Made by a program: the position numbers and the translations under genes. Source: Marinifilum fragile JCM 15579 (GTDB lineage: Bacteria; Bacteroidota; Bacteroidia; Bacteroidales; Marinifilaceae). Taken from it: a stretch of 64,000 nt of DNA. Positions 26,785 to 36,514 of this stretch are shown piece by piece. The notes under the pieces were generated by a model, which was given only the letters and a program-made list of their open reading frames with translations, ran no database searches and was not told where the DNA came from. Positions within the stretch are counted from its first letter, which is position 1, and every line of letters starts with the position of its first letter. Location of the stretch: assembly GCF_001310955.1 (NCBI RefSeq), contig NZ_BAZX01000002.1:266581-330580 (forward strand), in the 5' to 3' direction.

Positions 26785-27555
26785 TCAGAAACTTATGATT
26801 TTAATTGATATAGAATTTTCATTAGAAATGAAAATTCTATCCTTATTGCATCTGATTATTGCCTTAGAAGAATCTTCTTTTGTATGAATTAATTGATCGG
26901 ATTGATTTAAAGTATGATATATATGGATACCAGTTTTGTTCTGATAATAAATGTGGTTTCCTATTAGCTGGAAGTCTTGAATATCTTGAAAAGATAGTTT
27001 TCGAACAAATTGACCATTTTGATCCAACTGCAAAATGCCTTTGTTTTCGTAGAGTAGATACAAATAACTATTGTGTTCAAACATTTTAGTGATTTCAGCT
27101 TCATCAAAAAAGGATCCCAACAAAATCGATTGAGCAGCTATTTCGCCATTGTTGGTTATGTGAAAGGCTTGCTTTTCTATTGAATTGTACATCCAAAAAC
27201 CACCTATTTGAGAATTGCATACAAATTCAGTTTCGTTATCCGAAAAATCATATAAATCGATTTCATTGCCAATGTTTGATAATTTATTGTTCAGATAAAT
27301 AATCTGGTTGAAATCTCGATAAAACAATAAAATTCTCAAAGGATCTGAGACATCAATAGAACTGATGCTTCCGAATGAAGAATCAGAAAAATTACAAACT
27401 AGTTTTCCCTCGGAATTGTACTTTGATAATTGTGACCCATTTACCACATATACATTTTCCATGTGATCAATTTCGAAGAAATCACATGTAGTGTTAATTT
27501 TTGTAGGTTGATATAAGTTAAGGACAGATAAAAACCAGATGAGTAAAACCTGCAT
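26785..27555 (-). CDS. Hypothetical secreted beta-propeller-like protein
   Basis: This 256-residue protein has a short hydrophobic N-terminus that may be a signal (MQVLLIWFLSVLNLYQ). The repeated pattern of short strands with 'NVYVVNGSQLSKYNSEGKL' and 'LYLLYENKGILQLDQNGQF' resembles NHL/WD-type propeller blades. I recognise no named family. It starts only three bases after the GH3 stop codon on the same strand, so it is translationally linked to the GH3-type enzyme. Confidence 0.6.
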   Translation of the reverse strand: MQVLLIWFLSVLNLYQPTKINTTCDFFEIDHMENVYVVNGSQLSKYNSEGKLVCNFSDSSFGSISSIDVSDPLRILLFYRDFNQIIYLNNKLSNIGNEIDLYDFSDNETEFVCNSQIGGFWMYNSIEKQAFHITNNGEIAAQSILLGSFFDEAEITKMFEHNSYLYLLYENKGILQLDQNGQFVRKLSFQDIQDFQLIGNHIYYQNKTGIHIYHTLNQSDQLIHTKEDSSKAIIRCNKDRIFISNENSISIKIISF

Positions 27556-27558
27556 ATG

Positions 27559-29070
27559 CTATTGGTTGTCTTTAAGCAATTCTTCAATTAATGTTCGATT
27601 ATTGGATAAACGAGGAACTTTATTTTGCCCACCAAGTTTTCCTTTCGATTTTAACCAGTTGTAAAATAATCCTTTCTTGGCAATGCTTACAATTGGCTTT
27701 TCGAGTGTAATGTTTTTGTATCGTTTGGCTTCGTAATCCGAATTCAGACTCATTAATGCATTGTCCAGTATGTAATTAAATTCATCAATGTTTTGTGGCG
27801 CTTGCTCGAATTCGATCAACCACTGGTGTGTTCCTTGCTGGTTTTTATCCATGAAAACCGGAGCTGCAGTATATTCCTTAATCACCGAATTGGTTTTAGT
27901 ACAAGCTATTTGCATTGCTTTTTCGGCATTATCAATAATTAACTCCTCACCAAAAGCATTGATATATAGTTTTGTCCTTCCTGAAATTTTAAACTTAAAT
28001 GGCGTTTTTGAAGTAAAATGAATGGTATCGCCAATTTGATACCTCCAAAGTCCTCCATTGGTTGTAATAAGCATTGCATAATTTTTATGCAATTCAACAT
28101 CCTCAAGGCTTATGGCTATAGGATGTTCATCATTCACATTTTCCAGTGGAATAAATTCATAATAAATTCCATAATCAAGCATTAGTAACATGGCTTCATC
28201 ATCCAGATTATCCTGAATCCCAAAAAAACCTTCCGAAGCATTGTATGTCTCCAAGTAATTCATCTGAGATGAAGGTAATATCTCTTGAAACTGCTCACGG
28301 TAAGGTGTAAAACTTACACCACCATGCACGAAAAGCTCCAAATTTGGCCAAATTTCATGGATGTGATTTTTGCCTGATACTTTTAGAATATGTTTCAGTA
28401 GAACCAAGAACCATGACGGAACGCCAGAAAGACTGGTGACATTTTCGTTAAGTGTTGCCTCAGTCATTTTATGCAATTTTTCCTCCCATTCATCCAGCAA
28501 TACGATTGACGTATCAGGAGTACGAATGAAATCAGCCCAGAAAGGTAAATTTTGAATCAAGATGGCAGACAAATCTCCATAATAAGAATCATTGTTGATG
28601 TTATTGATTTGATGACTACCTCCCAGAGTTAATCCTTTTCCGTAAAGAATTCCAGTATCAGGATAAAGCGATGTATAAATGGCTAAAATATCTTTGCCTC
28701 CCCTAAAATGGCAATCTTCAAGTGCTTCTTTACTAACAGGTATAAATTTGCTTTTTGAATTGGTAGTACCCGATGATTTTGCAAACCATTTGATTTCTGA
28801 AGGCCAAAAAATGTTTTGTTCACCATTTCTAAGGTGTTCAATTTGTTTTTCAATGTCTTCGTAGGTTAATATAGGAAGTCTATTCTTAAAGTCTTGCAGT
28901 GATTGCATCGACTTAAAGTCGTACTTTCGTCCCCATTCTGTACCAGATGCCTGGTTCAGTAAATGGATAAGAGTTTCTTTCTGGATTTCAATAGGATGCT
29001 CCTTAAAAAAATCTATCTGCGAAAGTCTTTTGGTATTTAACCAGCTGACAAGAGAGTTGATAAATGCCAT
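27559..29070 (-). CDS. GH3 auxin-responsive-promoter-type adenylating enzyme
   Basis: The 503-residue protein matches the GH3 family: an early helix with NQASGTEWGRKYDF, the ATP-binding SSGTTNSKSKFIPVS, a later LETYNASEGFFGIQ and the GLWRYQIGDTIHFTS motif, with a C-terminal SGRTKLYINAFGEEL. GH3 enzymes are acyl-adenylate-forming enzymes; in plants they conjugate amino acids to jasmonate or auxin, while the bacterial function is not established. It has its own start region after a divergent CvpA gene and is followed by the beta-propeller-like protein with a 3-base gap. Confidence 0.9.
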   Translation of the reverse strand: MAFINSLVSWLNTKRLSQIDFFKEHPIEIQKETLIHLLNQASGTEWGRKYDFKSMQSLQDFKNRLPILTYEDIEKQIEHLRNGEQNIFWPSEIKWFAKSSGTTNSKSKFIPVSKEALEDCHFRGGKDILAIYTSLYPDTGILYGKGLTLGGSHQINNINNDSYYGDLSAILIQNLPFWADFIRTPDTSIVLLDEWEEKLHKMTEATLNENVTSLSGVPSWFLVLLKHILKVSGKNHIHEIWPNLELFVHGGVSFTPYREQFQEILPSSQMNYLETYNASEGFFGIQDNLDDEAMLLMLDYGIYYEFIPLENVNDEHPIAISLEDVELHKNYAMLITTNGGLWRYQIGDTIHFTSKTPFKFKISGRTKLYINAFGEELIIDNAEKAMQIACTKTNSVIKEYTAAPVFMDKNQQGTHQWLIEFEQAPQNIDEFNYILDNALMSLNSDYEAKRYKNITLEKPIVSIAKKGLFYNWLKSKGKLGGQNKVPRLSNNRTLIEELLKDNQ

Positions 29071-29202
29071 TTTTTAGTGTTTTTGCTGTCTTAAATATAA
29101 ATAATTTTAACAGGTATATTGTCTTAGTTCATTCTAAATTAAGGCCATTATGTTGGTTTTTCTTATCTTTGATCGTCTATTGATAATTATAACTAACCCA
29201 TT

Positions 29203-29745
29203 ATGAACATACTTGATATCCTTATTGGTTTGCCTTTAATTTACGCCATATATAAAGGATTTACTAAAGGGCTAATTATTGAAGTTGCAACTTTACTAGC
29301 TTTAATTTTAGGAATTTACGGCGCCATTCATTTTTCAGATTTTACTGCAGAATTTATTGAAAATCGATTTGATTACCATTCAAATTACATGGGAATTATT
29401 GCTTTTATTGCTACATTTTTAATAATAGTGATTGTATTAAATGTTTTGGGTAAGATGTTGAATTCCTTAATTGAGGCCGTGGCTCTAGGTATGGTAAATC
29501 GATTGTTGGGAGTTGTGTTTGGATTGATAAAAGGGATTCTCATAATAAGTATATTGGTATATTTTGTGAATTTTTTAGATCAGAAATTCGATTTCATTTC
29601 GAAGGAGAAAAAGGAAGATAGTTTGTTCTATCAGCCAATGGTCCAAATATCCGAAACCTTATTTGATATATTTGGCTCCGATATAGGAGATACCACTGAA
29701 AAAATAAAAGAAGAGGTCCAAAAACAACTACCTGTTAAAGTGTAA
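29203..29745 (+). CDS. CvpA-family membrane protein
   Basis: The 180-residue protein has four hydrophobic segments and the family pattern: N-terminal NILDILIGLPLIYAIYKGFTKG, then a segment around GMVNRLLGVVFGLIKGILI. CvpA proteins are inner-membrane proteins linked with colicin V production and, more recently, envelope stability. A TATCTTTG -7 box at 29164-29171 precedes it. Its stop overlaps the start of the DUF3667 gene by one base (TAATG), so the two are cotranslated. Confidence 0.9.
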   Translation: MNILDILIGLPLIYAIYKGFTKGLIIEVATLLALILGIYGAIHFSDFTAEFIENRFDYHSNYMGIIAFIATFLIIVIVLNVLGKMLNSLIEAVALGMVNRLLGVVFGLIKGILIISILVYFVNFLDQKFDFISKEKKEDSLFYQPMVQISETLFDIFGSDIGDTTEKIKEEVQKQLPVKV

Positions 29746-30764
29746 TGAAGCAAAGAATTAAGAAGTATATAAGGAAATTACCTAAAAGAAGAGTTCAGCA
29801 TTTCGAAGGATTTTGTCCCAATTGTGAGTTCCCTGTAAATGGGAAATTTTGCTCGAATTGCGGTCAGTCAACTAAGAGTTTTCAACGTCCGTTTTGGACT
29901 GTTGTGTCCGAATCTGTTGGCGATGCACTATCTGTAGATAATAGGCTAATACATACTTTGGTGCCTCTGTTTTTAAAGCCGGGTTATTTGACCCGAGAGT
30001 TTATGCGAGGGAGAAGAGCCAGGTATACACCACCTTTTCGTTTGTACCTGTTTTTAACCTTTTTTGCTTTTTTGTTGCTCGCCTATAATCACAAACCAGA
30101 AAGTGCAGCAGCCAAAGAGTTAGCCATTGAAACTGATGATGGTAAGAAATTGGATATGGTGTCTTTCTTGGAAGAAATGGTAAAGGAGGAGGAGTATGAT
30201 GTAGATAGTCTGAAAGTAGACTCCTTGGCAAAGGTCGATGAAAAGAGTGGGATCGTAACAATTAATATTGGCAAGAAGAATGTTGCCAAAGATTCTTTGA
30301 AAGGAGCTGAGAAAAATGTGAACAGCCTGATAGAAAACAGTAAGGTGAAGAAATTAATTGAAATGTGGAAGTTAAATCCTTCTCTGATGATGGATAATGC
30401 ATTCAAGAAATTATCACAAACGCTATTGGTAATTCTGCCTCTTTTTGCATTGTCTTTGGCTTTCTTGTATATCAGGAGGAAACACTACATGCTGGAACAT
30501 TTGTTGATTTCTCTCAACTTTCATGCTTACATCTTTGTACTTGTTATTATTAGTGAATTATTACTGATGTTGAATGTGGAGTTTCTGAATTCATTGGCCA
30601 TATATCTTTACTTATTAATTCCAATTCAATTGTTTTTGACCATGAAATTCTATTACAAACAATCTTGGGTAAAGACCTTTTTTAAGTTTGTGTTTGTTTC
30701 CTTTATCTATAATATTTTATTTTTTACAGGAATTATTATAAGCTTGATTTCAATGTTAGCTTAA
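29745..30764 (+). CDS. DUF3667 zinc-ribbon membrane protein
   Basis: The 339-residue protein has an N-terminal zinc ribbon with two CxxC pairs (FCPNC and FCSNCG), and the DUF3667 core RPFWTVVSESVGDALSVDNR followed by LIHTLVPLFLKPGYLTREF. Four or five membrane segments lie mostly in the C-terminal half. A charged coiled-coil-like linker lies around residues 120-200. DUF3667 is a Bacteroidota/Proteobacteria family of unknown function. It overlaps CvpA by one base. Confidence 0.88.
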   Translation: MKQRIKKYIRKLPKRRVQHFEGFCPNCEFPVNGKFCSNCGQSTKSFQRPFWTVVSESVGDALSVDNRLIHTLVPLFLKPGYLTREFMRGRRARYTPPFRLYLFLTFFAFLLLAYNHKPESAAAKELAIETDDGKKLDMVSFLEEMVKEEEYDVDSLKVDSLAKVDEKSGIVTINIGKKNVAKDSLKGAEKNVNSLIENSKVKKLIEMWKLNPSLMMDNAFKKLSQTLLVILPLFALSLAFLYIRRKHYMLEHLLISLNFHAYIFVLVIISELLLMLNVEFLNSLAIYLYLLIPIQLFLTMKFYYKQSWVKTFFKFVFVSFIYNILFFTGIIISLISMLA

Positions 30765-30802
30765 GAACCAATTTAATAGGGGAAAAGAAACGGTAAAATT
30801 CT

Positions 30803-30810
30803 TATCTTTG
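30803..30810 (+). promoter_or_regulatory. Probable -7 box of tyrS
   Basis: TATCTTTG fits TAnnTTTG 56 bases before the tyrS start. A -33 box is not clear, so this is a partial match. Confidence 0.35.
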
Positions 30811-30866
30811 TCGTTCGATTAAAAAAATAGGATAAATATATCCAAGTAAGGAAAAAAATAGAAAAC

Positions 30867-32159
30867 ATGAATTTTATTGAGGAACTACAGTGGCGTGGCA
30901 TGATTCACGATATGATGCCAGGAATAGAAGAACAACTTCAAAAAGAATTGACATCAGCATATGTGGGAATTGACCCAACTGCAGATTCTCTTCACATTGG
31001 TCACTTGGTTGGTGTAATGATGTTGAAGCACTTTCAGGTGGCAGGACATAAACCAATTGTATTGGTTGGTGGTGCCACAGGTATGATTGGTGATCCTTCG
31101 GGAAAATCTCAGGAAAGAAACTTGTTGGATGAAGAAACTCTTCGTCACAATCAGGAGTGTTTAAGAGCGCAGTTGTCTAAGTTTATGGATTTCGATTCAG
31201 ATGCTGAGAACGCTGCTGAAATGGTGAACAATTATGATTGGATGAAAGATTTTTCATTCCTTGATTTTATTCGTGATATTGGAAAGCACATCACTGTAAA
31301 TTACATGATGAGTAAAGATTCAGTAAAAAAGAGATTAAGTTCTGAATCAAAAGTAGGAATGTCTTTTACTGAGTTTACTTACCAGTTGGTTCAAGGAACA
31401 GACTTTTTGGAGTTGTACCGTTCCAAGAATTGTAAATTACAAATGGGTGGATCGGATCAGTGGGGAAACATCACTACTGGTACCGAATTAATTAGAAGAA
31501 AAGAAGGAGGAACGGCATGGGCCATTACCTGTCCGTTGATTACTAAAGCTGATGGAGGTAAATTTGGTAAAACTGAATCAGGAAATATTTGGTTAGATCC
31601 TAAACGTACTTCTCCATATAAATTTTACCAATTTTGGTTAAATACTTCGGATGAAGATGCAGAGAAATATATCAAGATTTTTACTTTGATTCCAAGAGAT
31701 GAGATTGCTGCTTTGGTTGAAGAGCATAATGAAGCACCACACTTGCGTAAACTTCAGCAACGTTTAGCTAAAGAGGTAACCATTATGATTCACTCTGAAG
31801 AGGATTACAATACGGCAGTTGAAGCTTCTCAAATTTTGTTTGGTAAAGCAACAGCTGATGTATTAAAAAAACTGGATGAGGATACTTTCTTGTCAGTTTT
31901 TGAAGGAGTTCCTCAATTTAATGTTGATAAATTAGAATTCGAAGCAGGAGTTGATGTTTTGGAACTTTTGGCAGTTAAGGCTGAAGTATTTCCATCAAAA
32001 GGAGAATTAAGAAGATTGTTCAAAGGAAATGCAATTAGTATTAACAAGGAAAAGGTTCAGAATGCAGAGTTAATAGTAACAAAAGAACACCTTATTGCGG
32101 ATAAATATTTTCTTGTTCAGAAGGGGAAAAAGAATTATTTCTTAGTTGTGGCTTGTTAA
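30867..32159 (+). CDS. tyrS: Tyrosyl-tRNA synthetase
   Basis: The 430-residue protein has the class I motifs LHIGHLVG (HIGH) and KFGKTESGN (KMSKS equivalent), plus the tyrosine-binding [13 protein letters not shown] and [12 protein letters not shown]-terminal S4-like RNA-binding domain (about 350-430, [13 protein letters not shown]) follows. It charges tRNA-Tyr in the cytoplasm. It is full length with no visible T-box or attenuator upstream. Confidence 0.97.
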   Translation: MNFIEELQWRGMIHDMMPGIEEQLQKELTSAYVGIDPTADSLHIGHLVGVMMLKHFQVAGHKPIVLVGGATGMIGDPSGKSQERNLLDEETLRHNQECLRAQLSKFMDFDSDAENAAEMVNNYDWMKDFSFLDFIRDIGKHITVNYMMSKDSVKKRLSSESKVGMSFTEFTYQLVQGTDFLELYRSKNCKLQMGGSDQWGNITTGTELIRRKEGGTAWAITCPLITKADGGKFGKTESGNIWLDPKRTSPYKFYQFWLNTSDEDAEKYIKIFTLIPRDEIAALVEEHNEAPHLRKLQQRLAKEVTIMIHSEEDYNTAVEASQILFGKATADVLKKLDEDTFLSVFEGVPQFNVDKLEFEAGVDVLELLAVKAEVFPSKGELRRLFKGNAISINKEKVQNAELIVTKEHLIADKYFLVQKGKKNYFLVVAC

Positions 32160-32234
32160 TTTGATGGTATTGCTTTATTTTTAGAGGATAAAGTAAAAAT
32201 CAAAAACCAAATCATAACCAAAAAATTGAAATTT

Positions 32235-32699
32235 ATGAAACTATTAAAGTATGCCTTAATGGTATTGTTCTCTGCAGGAATGATGAGTTGTGGCGGCGGT
32301 GGAAGTGATGATCCTGTGGATGAGAAAAAACCAACAGGAAGCATTTCAAGTGCAGCAACTGTAAACGCAGGCGATAATTATACTGTATCATTTTCAGCAA
32401 GCGATGATATGGAACTTAAATCATACAGAGTACAAATAGCATTTGAAAATGCAATTGGTATGACTGTAAAAACTTATCAAGATTTCTCTTTTGATTCAAA
32501 TTCGGACTTAACAGATGCTGATGGAAATAAATTGCCAAGTATTGATGGGAAGAAAACAGCAAGTGTAAGCTTTCCAGTTTCGACTCGTTTTGGAGAGAAT
32601 ACTGTTGCAAAAAAAGGAATGTACAAATTAACAGTTACATTAACCGATGCTTCAGGAAAAACATCTGATCCCGTGACTAAGGATTTCCAGATTCAATGA
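32235..32699 (+). CDS. DUF4625-type lipoprotein
   Basis: From the ATG at 32235 the 154-residue protein has a lipobox signal (FSAGMMSC) and a GGGG-SDD linker. One beta-sandwich domain follows with 'GDNYTVSFSASDDMELKSY' and a late 'KGMYKLTVTLTDASGK', as in DUF4625. A TTG three codons upstream is a possible alternative start. It is a surface or periplasmic lipoprotein of unknown function. It ends in a strong shared terminator. Confidence 0.82.
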   Translation: MKLLKYALMVLFSAGMMSCGGGGSDDPVDEKKPTGSISSAATVNAGDNYTVSFSASDDMELKSYRVQIAFENAIGMTVKTYQDFSFDSNSDLTDADGNKLPSIDGKKTASVSFPVSTRFGENTVAKKGMYKLTVTLTDASGKTSDPVTKDFQIQ

Positions 32700-32718
32700 T
32701 TTGAATTGAAAATATACA

Positions 32719-32748
32719 AAAAAGGATCGGCCAGCCGATCCTTTTTTT
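32719..32748. terminator. Bidirectional terminator
   Basis: A perfect stem AAAAGGATCGG/CCGATCCTTTT with a CCAG loop and T-run lies between the lipoprotein gene and the convergent phosphatase gene. Confidence 0.9.
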
Positions 32749-33967
32749 ATGCTTTAAACTCTATTCCAAACAAGGAAATATCATCTACTACAGCTTTATT
32801 TTTTTTGCCAAGATCTATGTGTCTGGTCAAATCAAGAAATGTATCTCTCAGGTTTTTATTGTTTGAGAATAAGTTGCTTATCAATTTCATACCTATCTCC
32901 ATTTTATCACCTACCTCTAATTCAACTAATCCATCTGTAAAGCAAAGTAATTTTGAATGATCTTTAATGGTAACTTCTCCTACCGATACCTTTGGAATTT
33001 CATCAAGCATTCCCAAACCAATACAACCTTTTCTTAATTGTGTAGTCTCTTCGGTTTTGTAATTATACAAAATTGGAGGATGATGACTTGCATTTACATA
33101 TCGAAGTTTTCGAGTAGCATAGTTGTATATACCTATGAAAAGGGTTAAGAATTTTTCATCGCTAGAGCTTTCACAAACCTTTTGATTTAATTTATTCATC
33201 AAGTCGTCCAACGGAGTATCCGGGTTAAAAAGAGCTCTTAGGGTAGCCTGGAAATTTGACATGATTAAGGCTGCAGGAATTCCTTTTCCGGAAACATCGC
33301 CAATACAAAATCCCAATTCCTGATCATTAAAATTGATAAAATCGTAATAATCGCCACCAATTTCGAAATGAGGTTGGTAATAACCTTGAGATGCAACATA
33401 CCTGTTTTGCGGCAACGAGTTTTGATTCGGAATTAGTAGGTTCTGAATTTTAGATGCAACTTCCATTTCTTTTTTAATAGCCTCCTGAGCGATCAATTGC
33501 TTGTGCATTCGCTTGTTCTCCATGGCTACAATTATAATATTCGAAATGGTTTGTATAAAAGTCAGGTGCTTAATGGCCGGACTCATTCCTTCCATTTCTT
33601 CATCTATATCGCCAATAAGAATATAGGCAAGAACTGATTTTTTATGAAATACTGGAATTAAGAAATCAAATATGCTAAGATGTTCAGGAAAGTCAGTTGA
33701 AATATAGGTAATTTCATCATGTCTTGCCAAGTCTGTTTCGATTTTGATTGTATCAATAGTATCGTTGTTAACGCCCAAAATGAGCAATTTCTCCCAGGCA
33801 GAATTAAATTTAAAAACAACAATTTTACCTATTTTAAGCTCATTAAAAAGAATGTCTTTGTATTGTTTTAGTAAATCATCAACCGACAAGTTTTCGTTAA
33901 TTGCTTGTGTGATTTTCAGTATCAGATCTAACTTAAACTTACTGTTTACGCTTCGTTGCTTAATCAC
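32747..33967 (-). CDS. PP2C/SpoIIE-type serine phosphatase with sensor domain
   Basis: The 406-residue protein has an N-terminal GAF-like sensor region (about 15-165), a short coiled segment (KRMHKQLIAQEAIKKEME) and a C-terminal PP2C/SpoIIE catalytic domain. Its metal motifs are EIGGDYYDF, CIGDVSGKGIPAALIM and LLCFTDGLVE. Such proteins dephosphorylate anti-sigma-factor antagonists or other serine phosphoproteins in partner-switching systems. No anti-sigma antagonist gene is adjacent. It is a monocistronic minus-strand unit. Confidence 0.93.
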   Translation of the reverse strand: MIKQRSVNSKFKLDLILKITQAINENLSVDDLLKQYKDILFNELKIGKIVVFKFNSAWEKLLILGVNNDTIDTIKIETDLARHDEITYISTDFPEHLSIFDFLIPVFHKKSVLAYILIGDIDEEMEGMSPAIKHLTFIQTISNIIIVAMENKRMHKQLIAQEAIKKEMEVASKIQNLLIPNQNSLPQNRYVASQGYYQPHFEIGGDYYDFINFNDQELGFCIGDVSGKGIPAALIMSNFQATLRALFNPDTPLDDLMNKLNQKVCESSSDEKFLTLFIGIYNYATRKLRYVNASHHPPILYNYKTEETTQLRKGCIGLGMLDEIPKVSVGEVTIKDHSKLLCFTDGLVELEVGDKMEIGMKLISNLFSNNKNLRDTFLDLTRHIDLGKKNKAVVDDISLFGIEFKA

Positions 33968-34045
33968 TATAGTGGGGTTTTAAAGATAAGGTTACCACTA
34001 ATGTAGTAAATAATGGTACTACAGACAATTCGATGGAATGGAATA

Positions 34046-34075
34046 AAAAAAGGATTCCATTAAGAATCCTTTTTA
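34046..34075 (-). terminator. Terminator of efp
   Basis: On the minus strand the arms AAGGATTC and GAATCCTT, with a 6-base loop and T-run, lie 20 bases after the efp stop. Confidence 0.85.
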
Positions 34076-34094
34076 TATGATAAGATTACAGATA

Positions 34095-34664
34095 TTAAGC
34101 TTTTACGCGCTCAACATAGCTGTGATCACGAGTGTCAACTTTAATAATATCACCAGTATTGATGAACAAAGGAACCATAATGGTTGCTCCAGTTTCAATG
34201 GTAGATGGTTTTAATGAGTTGGTTGATGATGTATCGCCTCTAAGTCCTGGTTCTGTATAAGTAACTTCCATAGTTACGTGCGCAGGTAGTTCTGCATAAA
34301 GTGGAGTTTCAGTATCAGCGTGTACTACCACCTCAACAGGATCTCCGTCTTTTAATAAATCAGGAGCATTAAATAAAGATTCTTCAAGTGCAATTTGTTC
34401 ATAAGTTTCTGTGTGCATCAGGTTGTAACCCATGTCATCTTTGTAAAGAAACGTATGTGGACGTCTTTCAATTCTTGCAACATCAACTTTAACTCCAGAG
34501 TTAAATGTGTTATCGATAATTTTGCCAGTTTTAACGTTTTTAAGCTTAGTTCTTACGAAAGCTGGACCTTTTCCTGGTTTAACGTGTTGAAATTGAATAA
34601 TTGTATATAAATCATCCTTATAATGGATACACATTCCATTCTTAAAATCTGCAGTACTTGCCAT
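34095..34664 (-). CDS. efp: Elongation factor P
   Basis: The 189-residue protein is a full three-domain EF-P: KOW-like N-domain with the [17 protein letters not shown] loop (the tip lysine that is modified in many bacteria), OB domain with TEPGLRGDT, and C-terminal OB domain ending [20 protein letters not shown] relieves stalling at polyproline stretches. A CAAAAGTA sequence at 34732-34739 (TACTTTTG on the minus strand) is a likely -7 box. No modification genes are next to it. Confidence 0.97.
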   Translation of the reverse strand: MASTADFKNGMCIHYKDDLYTIIQFQHVKPGKGPAFVRTKLKNVKTGKIIDNTFNSGVKVDVARIERRPHTFLYKDDMGYNLMHTETYEQIALEESLFNAPDLLKDGDPVEVVVHADTETPLYAELPAHVTMEVTYTEPGLRGDTSSTNSLKPSTIETGATIMVPLFINTGDIIKVDTRDHSYVERVKA

Positions 34665-34811
34665 GATATAATGAATTTAATTTTATAATCGTTTTCAATT
34701 TATAATGAGCTTTCCACCTCATTAATTTTTGCAAAAGTAATTGAAACAATTAATAATCTAAAATATTAAGTGTTTTTGTTTGATGTAGATAGCTGTGAGA
34801 AATAAAGAATT

Positions 34812-35582
34812 TTAATTTTCACGAAGCGAACTTGTTGAAAAATTTGAAAAATTTATCAGATCGCAACGAAGAGATCCTAAAAATAAATCGAACTGGACTC
34901 GCACCGGAATTTTGTTGGCATCTGCGGAAATCCAGATTTTCATATCATCTTCATCCTTAAAAGCACGTCCGGTTTGAACAATGGGAATAAACTTGTAACA
35001 CTTTACATTTCCAATTTTGCTATTTATATTTTCGTATCCCATAAATCTAAATTGCAGCAGAAACTCTTCATCTGCGAAATAAGTTTGGATTTTAATTATT
35101 TGACCAATTTTTAAATCTGAATTAAAATGATACGCCCTAGCAAAATAAAATGCTGAAAGGATATCATGAATCCCTACGGGAACATCTTTAATTCCCGATC
35201 GTTGACTATTAATTTGATTTTTTTCTCGGTCAAAGGTAACCTCGTTATATCGTTTATAACTTCCTTCTTTGATATCCCGAATAGCTTTTATCGGAAGCAA
35301 TGTTTCTTTATCGAAATAGCTCTCGTAGGTATCCTTAACCCGGTAAAGGGTATTGAATAAACCAACAGTACGTCCCGTTAAAGCAGCATGATATACTTCT
35401 TTGCCATCAATTTTATCGAATTTAAGTTTTAAGCTGGCTTTTCCACCTCTTACAATGCCATAATGGATTACATATTTTAAATGTTCCCCTTTGTCAGCTA
35501 ATGTTGCAGGAGTATTAGAATATGCACTTGTTGATAGTGCAAATAAGGAAATTAAAAATAGTATAAATCTCAGCATACGCAT
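34812..35582 (-). CDS. Secreted DUF3108 protein
   Basis: The 256-residue protein has a signal peptide (about 1-22, ending STSAYS) and the DUF3108 pattern: GEHLKYVIHYGIVRGGKASL near the N-terminus, TGRTVGLFNTLYRVKDTYES in the middle, and VRVQFDLFLGSLRCDLI at the end. DUF3108 proteins are periplasmic and of uncertain function. It follows tsaB by 11 bases and belongs to its operon. Confidence 0.87.
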   Translation of the reverse strand: MRMLRFILFLISLFALSTSAYSNTPATLADKGEHLKYVIHYGIVRGGKASLKLKFDKIDGKEVYHAALTGRTVGLFNTLYRVKDTYESYFDKETLLPIKAIRDIKEGSYKRYNEVTFDREKNQINSQRSGIKDVPVGIHDILSAFYFARAYHFNSDLKIGQIIKIQTYFADEEFLLQFRFMGYENINSKIGNVKCYKFIPIVQTGRAFKDEDDMKIWISADANKIPVRVQFDLFLGSLRCDLINFSNFSTSSLREN

Positions 35583-35593
35583 TGTCTTTGTTC

Positions 35594-36307
35594 TTACTTA
35601 AAGATATTCTTTTTAGGCGTTGTTGCTACAAAATCTTTCAAATAAAAAGGTTCAAAATAAGCAACATCTTCCAATTCGTTTTTGTTGAATTTATCCTCTG
35701 CCAATTCAATCATTCCAACAGCGGTTGCATTTACATCATCAAGAAAGATGCCATTTTCATTTGCAATAACATTTTTACATTTTCCTGAACCATCACCAAA
35801 GAAAATAATCTCTTGCTCCGAAAGTTCATTTGCAAATGAGTTTTCATCAATAATATCAGCAGAAATATCTTTTACCAATTCAGCTTTTGCGTTGTAGAAT
35901 GCTGTATAAACCTCCATTCTTCTGGCGTCAATCATAGGGCAAAACAAAGCTTTTTCCGGATTCTTAACCACAGATGATAAATCAGAACTGTTTTGCAAGG
36001 CTTTTGTCATTGATTGTAATGTGCTAACTGCTATTAAAGGAATTCCTGCTCCGTAGCAAATGCCTTTGGCTGTTGATACACCAATTCGCAAACCAGTATA
36101 TGAACCAGGTCCCATGCTAATTGCTACACCATCTAAATCAGCCGTGCTTAAATTGTTTTCTTTTAATATATTTTCGATGAAAACAGTAAGATGGCTTGCA
36201 TGTTTCATGCCTTCTTTGTTTTCTTTTAAAGCCAATAAGTTCCCGTCTTTTCCTAATGCAACAGAGCAAATTGCTGTTGATGTTTCGATATTTAAAAGTA
36301 ATGCCAT
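35594..36307 (-). CDS. tsaB: tRNA threonylcarbamoyladenosine biosynthesis protein TsaB
   Basis: The 237-residue protein has the ASKHA-type N-terminus (LLNIETSTAICSVALGKDG) and the TsaB motif AISMGPGSYTGLRIGVSTAKG. It lacks the metal-binding HxxxH of TsaD, as expected. TsaB forms the TsaBDE complex that adds the threonylcarbamoyl group to A37 of ANN-decoding tRNAs. Length is normal. The partners are elsewhere. Confidence 0.95.
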   Translation of the reverse strand: MALLLNIETSTAICSVALGKDGNLLALKENKEGMKHASHLTVFIENILKENNLSTADLDGVAISMGPGSYTGLRIGVSTAKGICYGAGIPLIAVSTLQSMTKALQNSSDLSSVVKNPEKALFCPMIDARRMEVYTAFYNAKAELVKDISADIIDENSFANELSEQEIIFFGDGSGKCKNVIANENGIFLDDVNATAVGMIELAEDKFNKNELEDVAYFEPFYLKDFVATTPKKNIFK

Positions 36308-36452
36308 GTTCTATTTTTTTAAATCACTGCAAAATAAAGGATAAAATGGGAAACTAATTACAATTGCTTAAATAAAATTACCTAATATTTATTGCTAACA
36401 AACTTATTGATATTAGGATAGCATTAATTTAATTTTAAATTGTACCGTTTTT

Positions 36453-36490
36453 AAAAAGAAAACTCCCGACTAATAAATCAGCTGGGAGTT
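36453..36490 (-). terminator. Terminator of the efflux operon
   Basis: On the minus strand AACTCCC and GGGAGTT arms close a 16-base loop and are followed by TTTTCTTTTT, 25 bases after the stop of the TolC gene. Confidence 0.8.
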
Positions 36491-36514
36491 TCGAGTTGTT
36501 ATGTGTAAACTTGA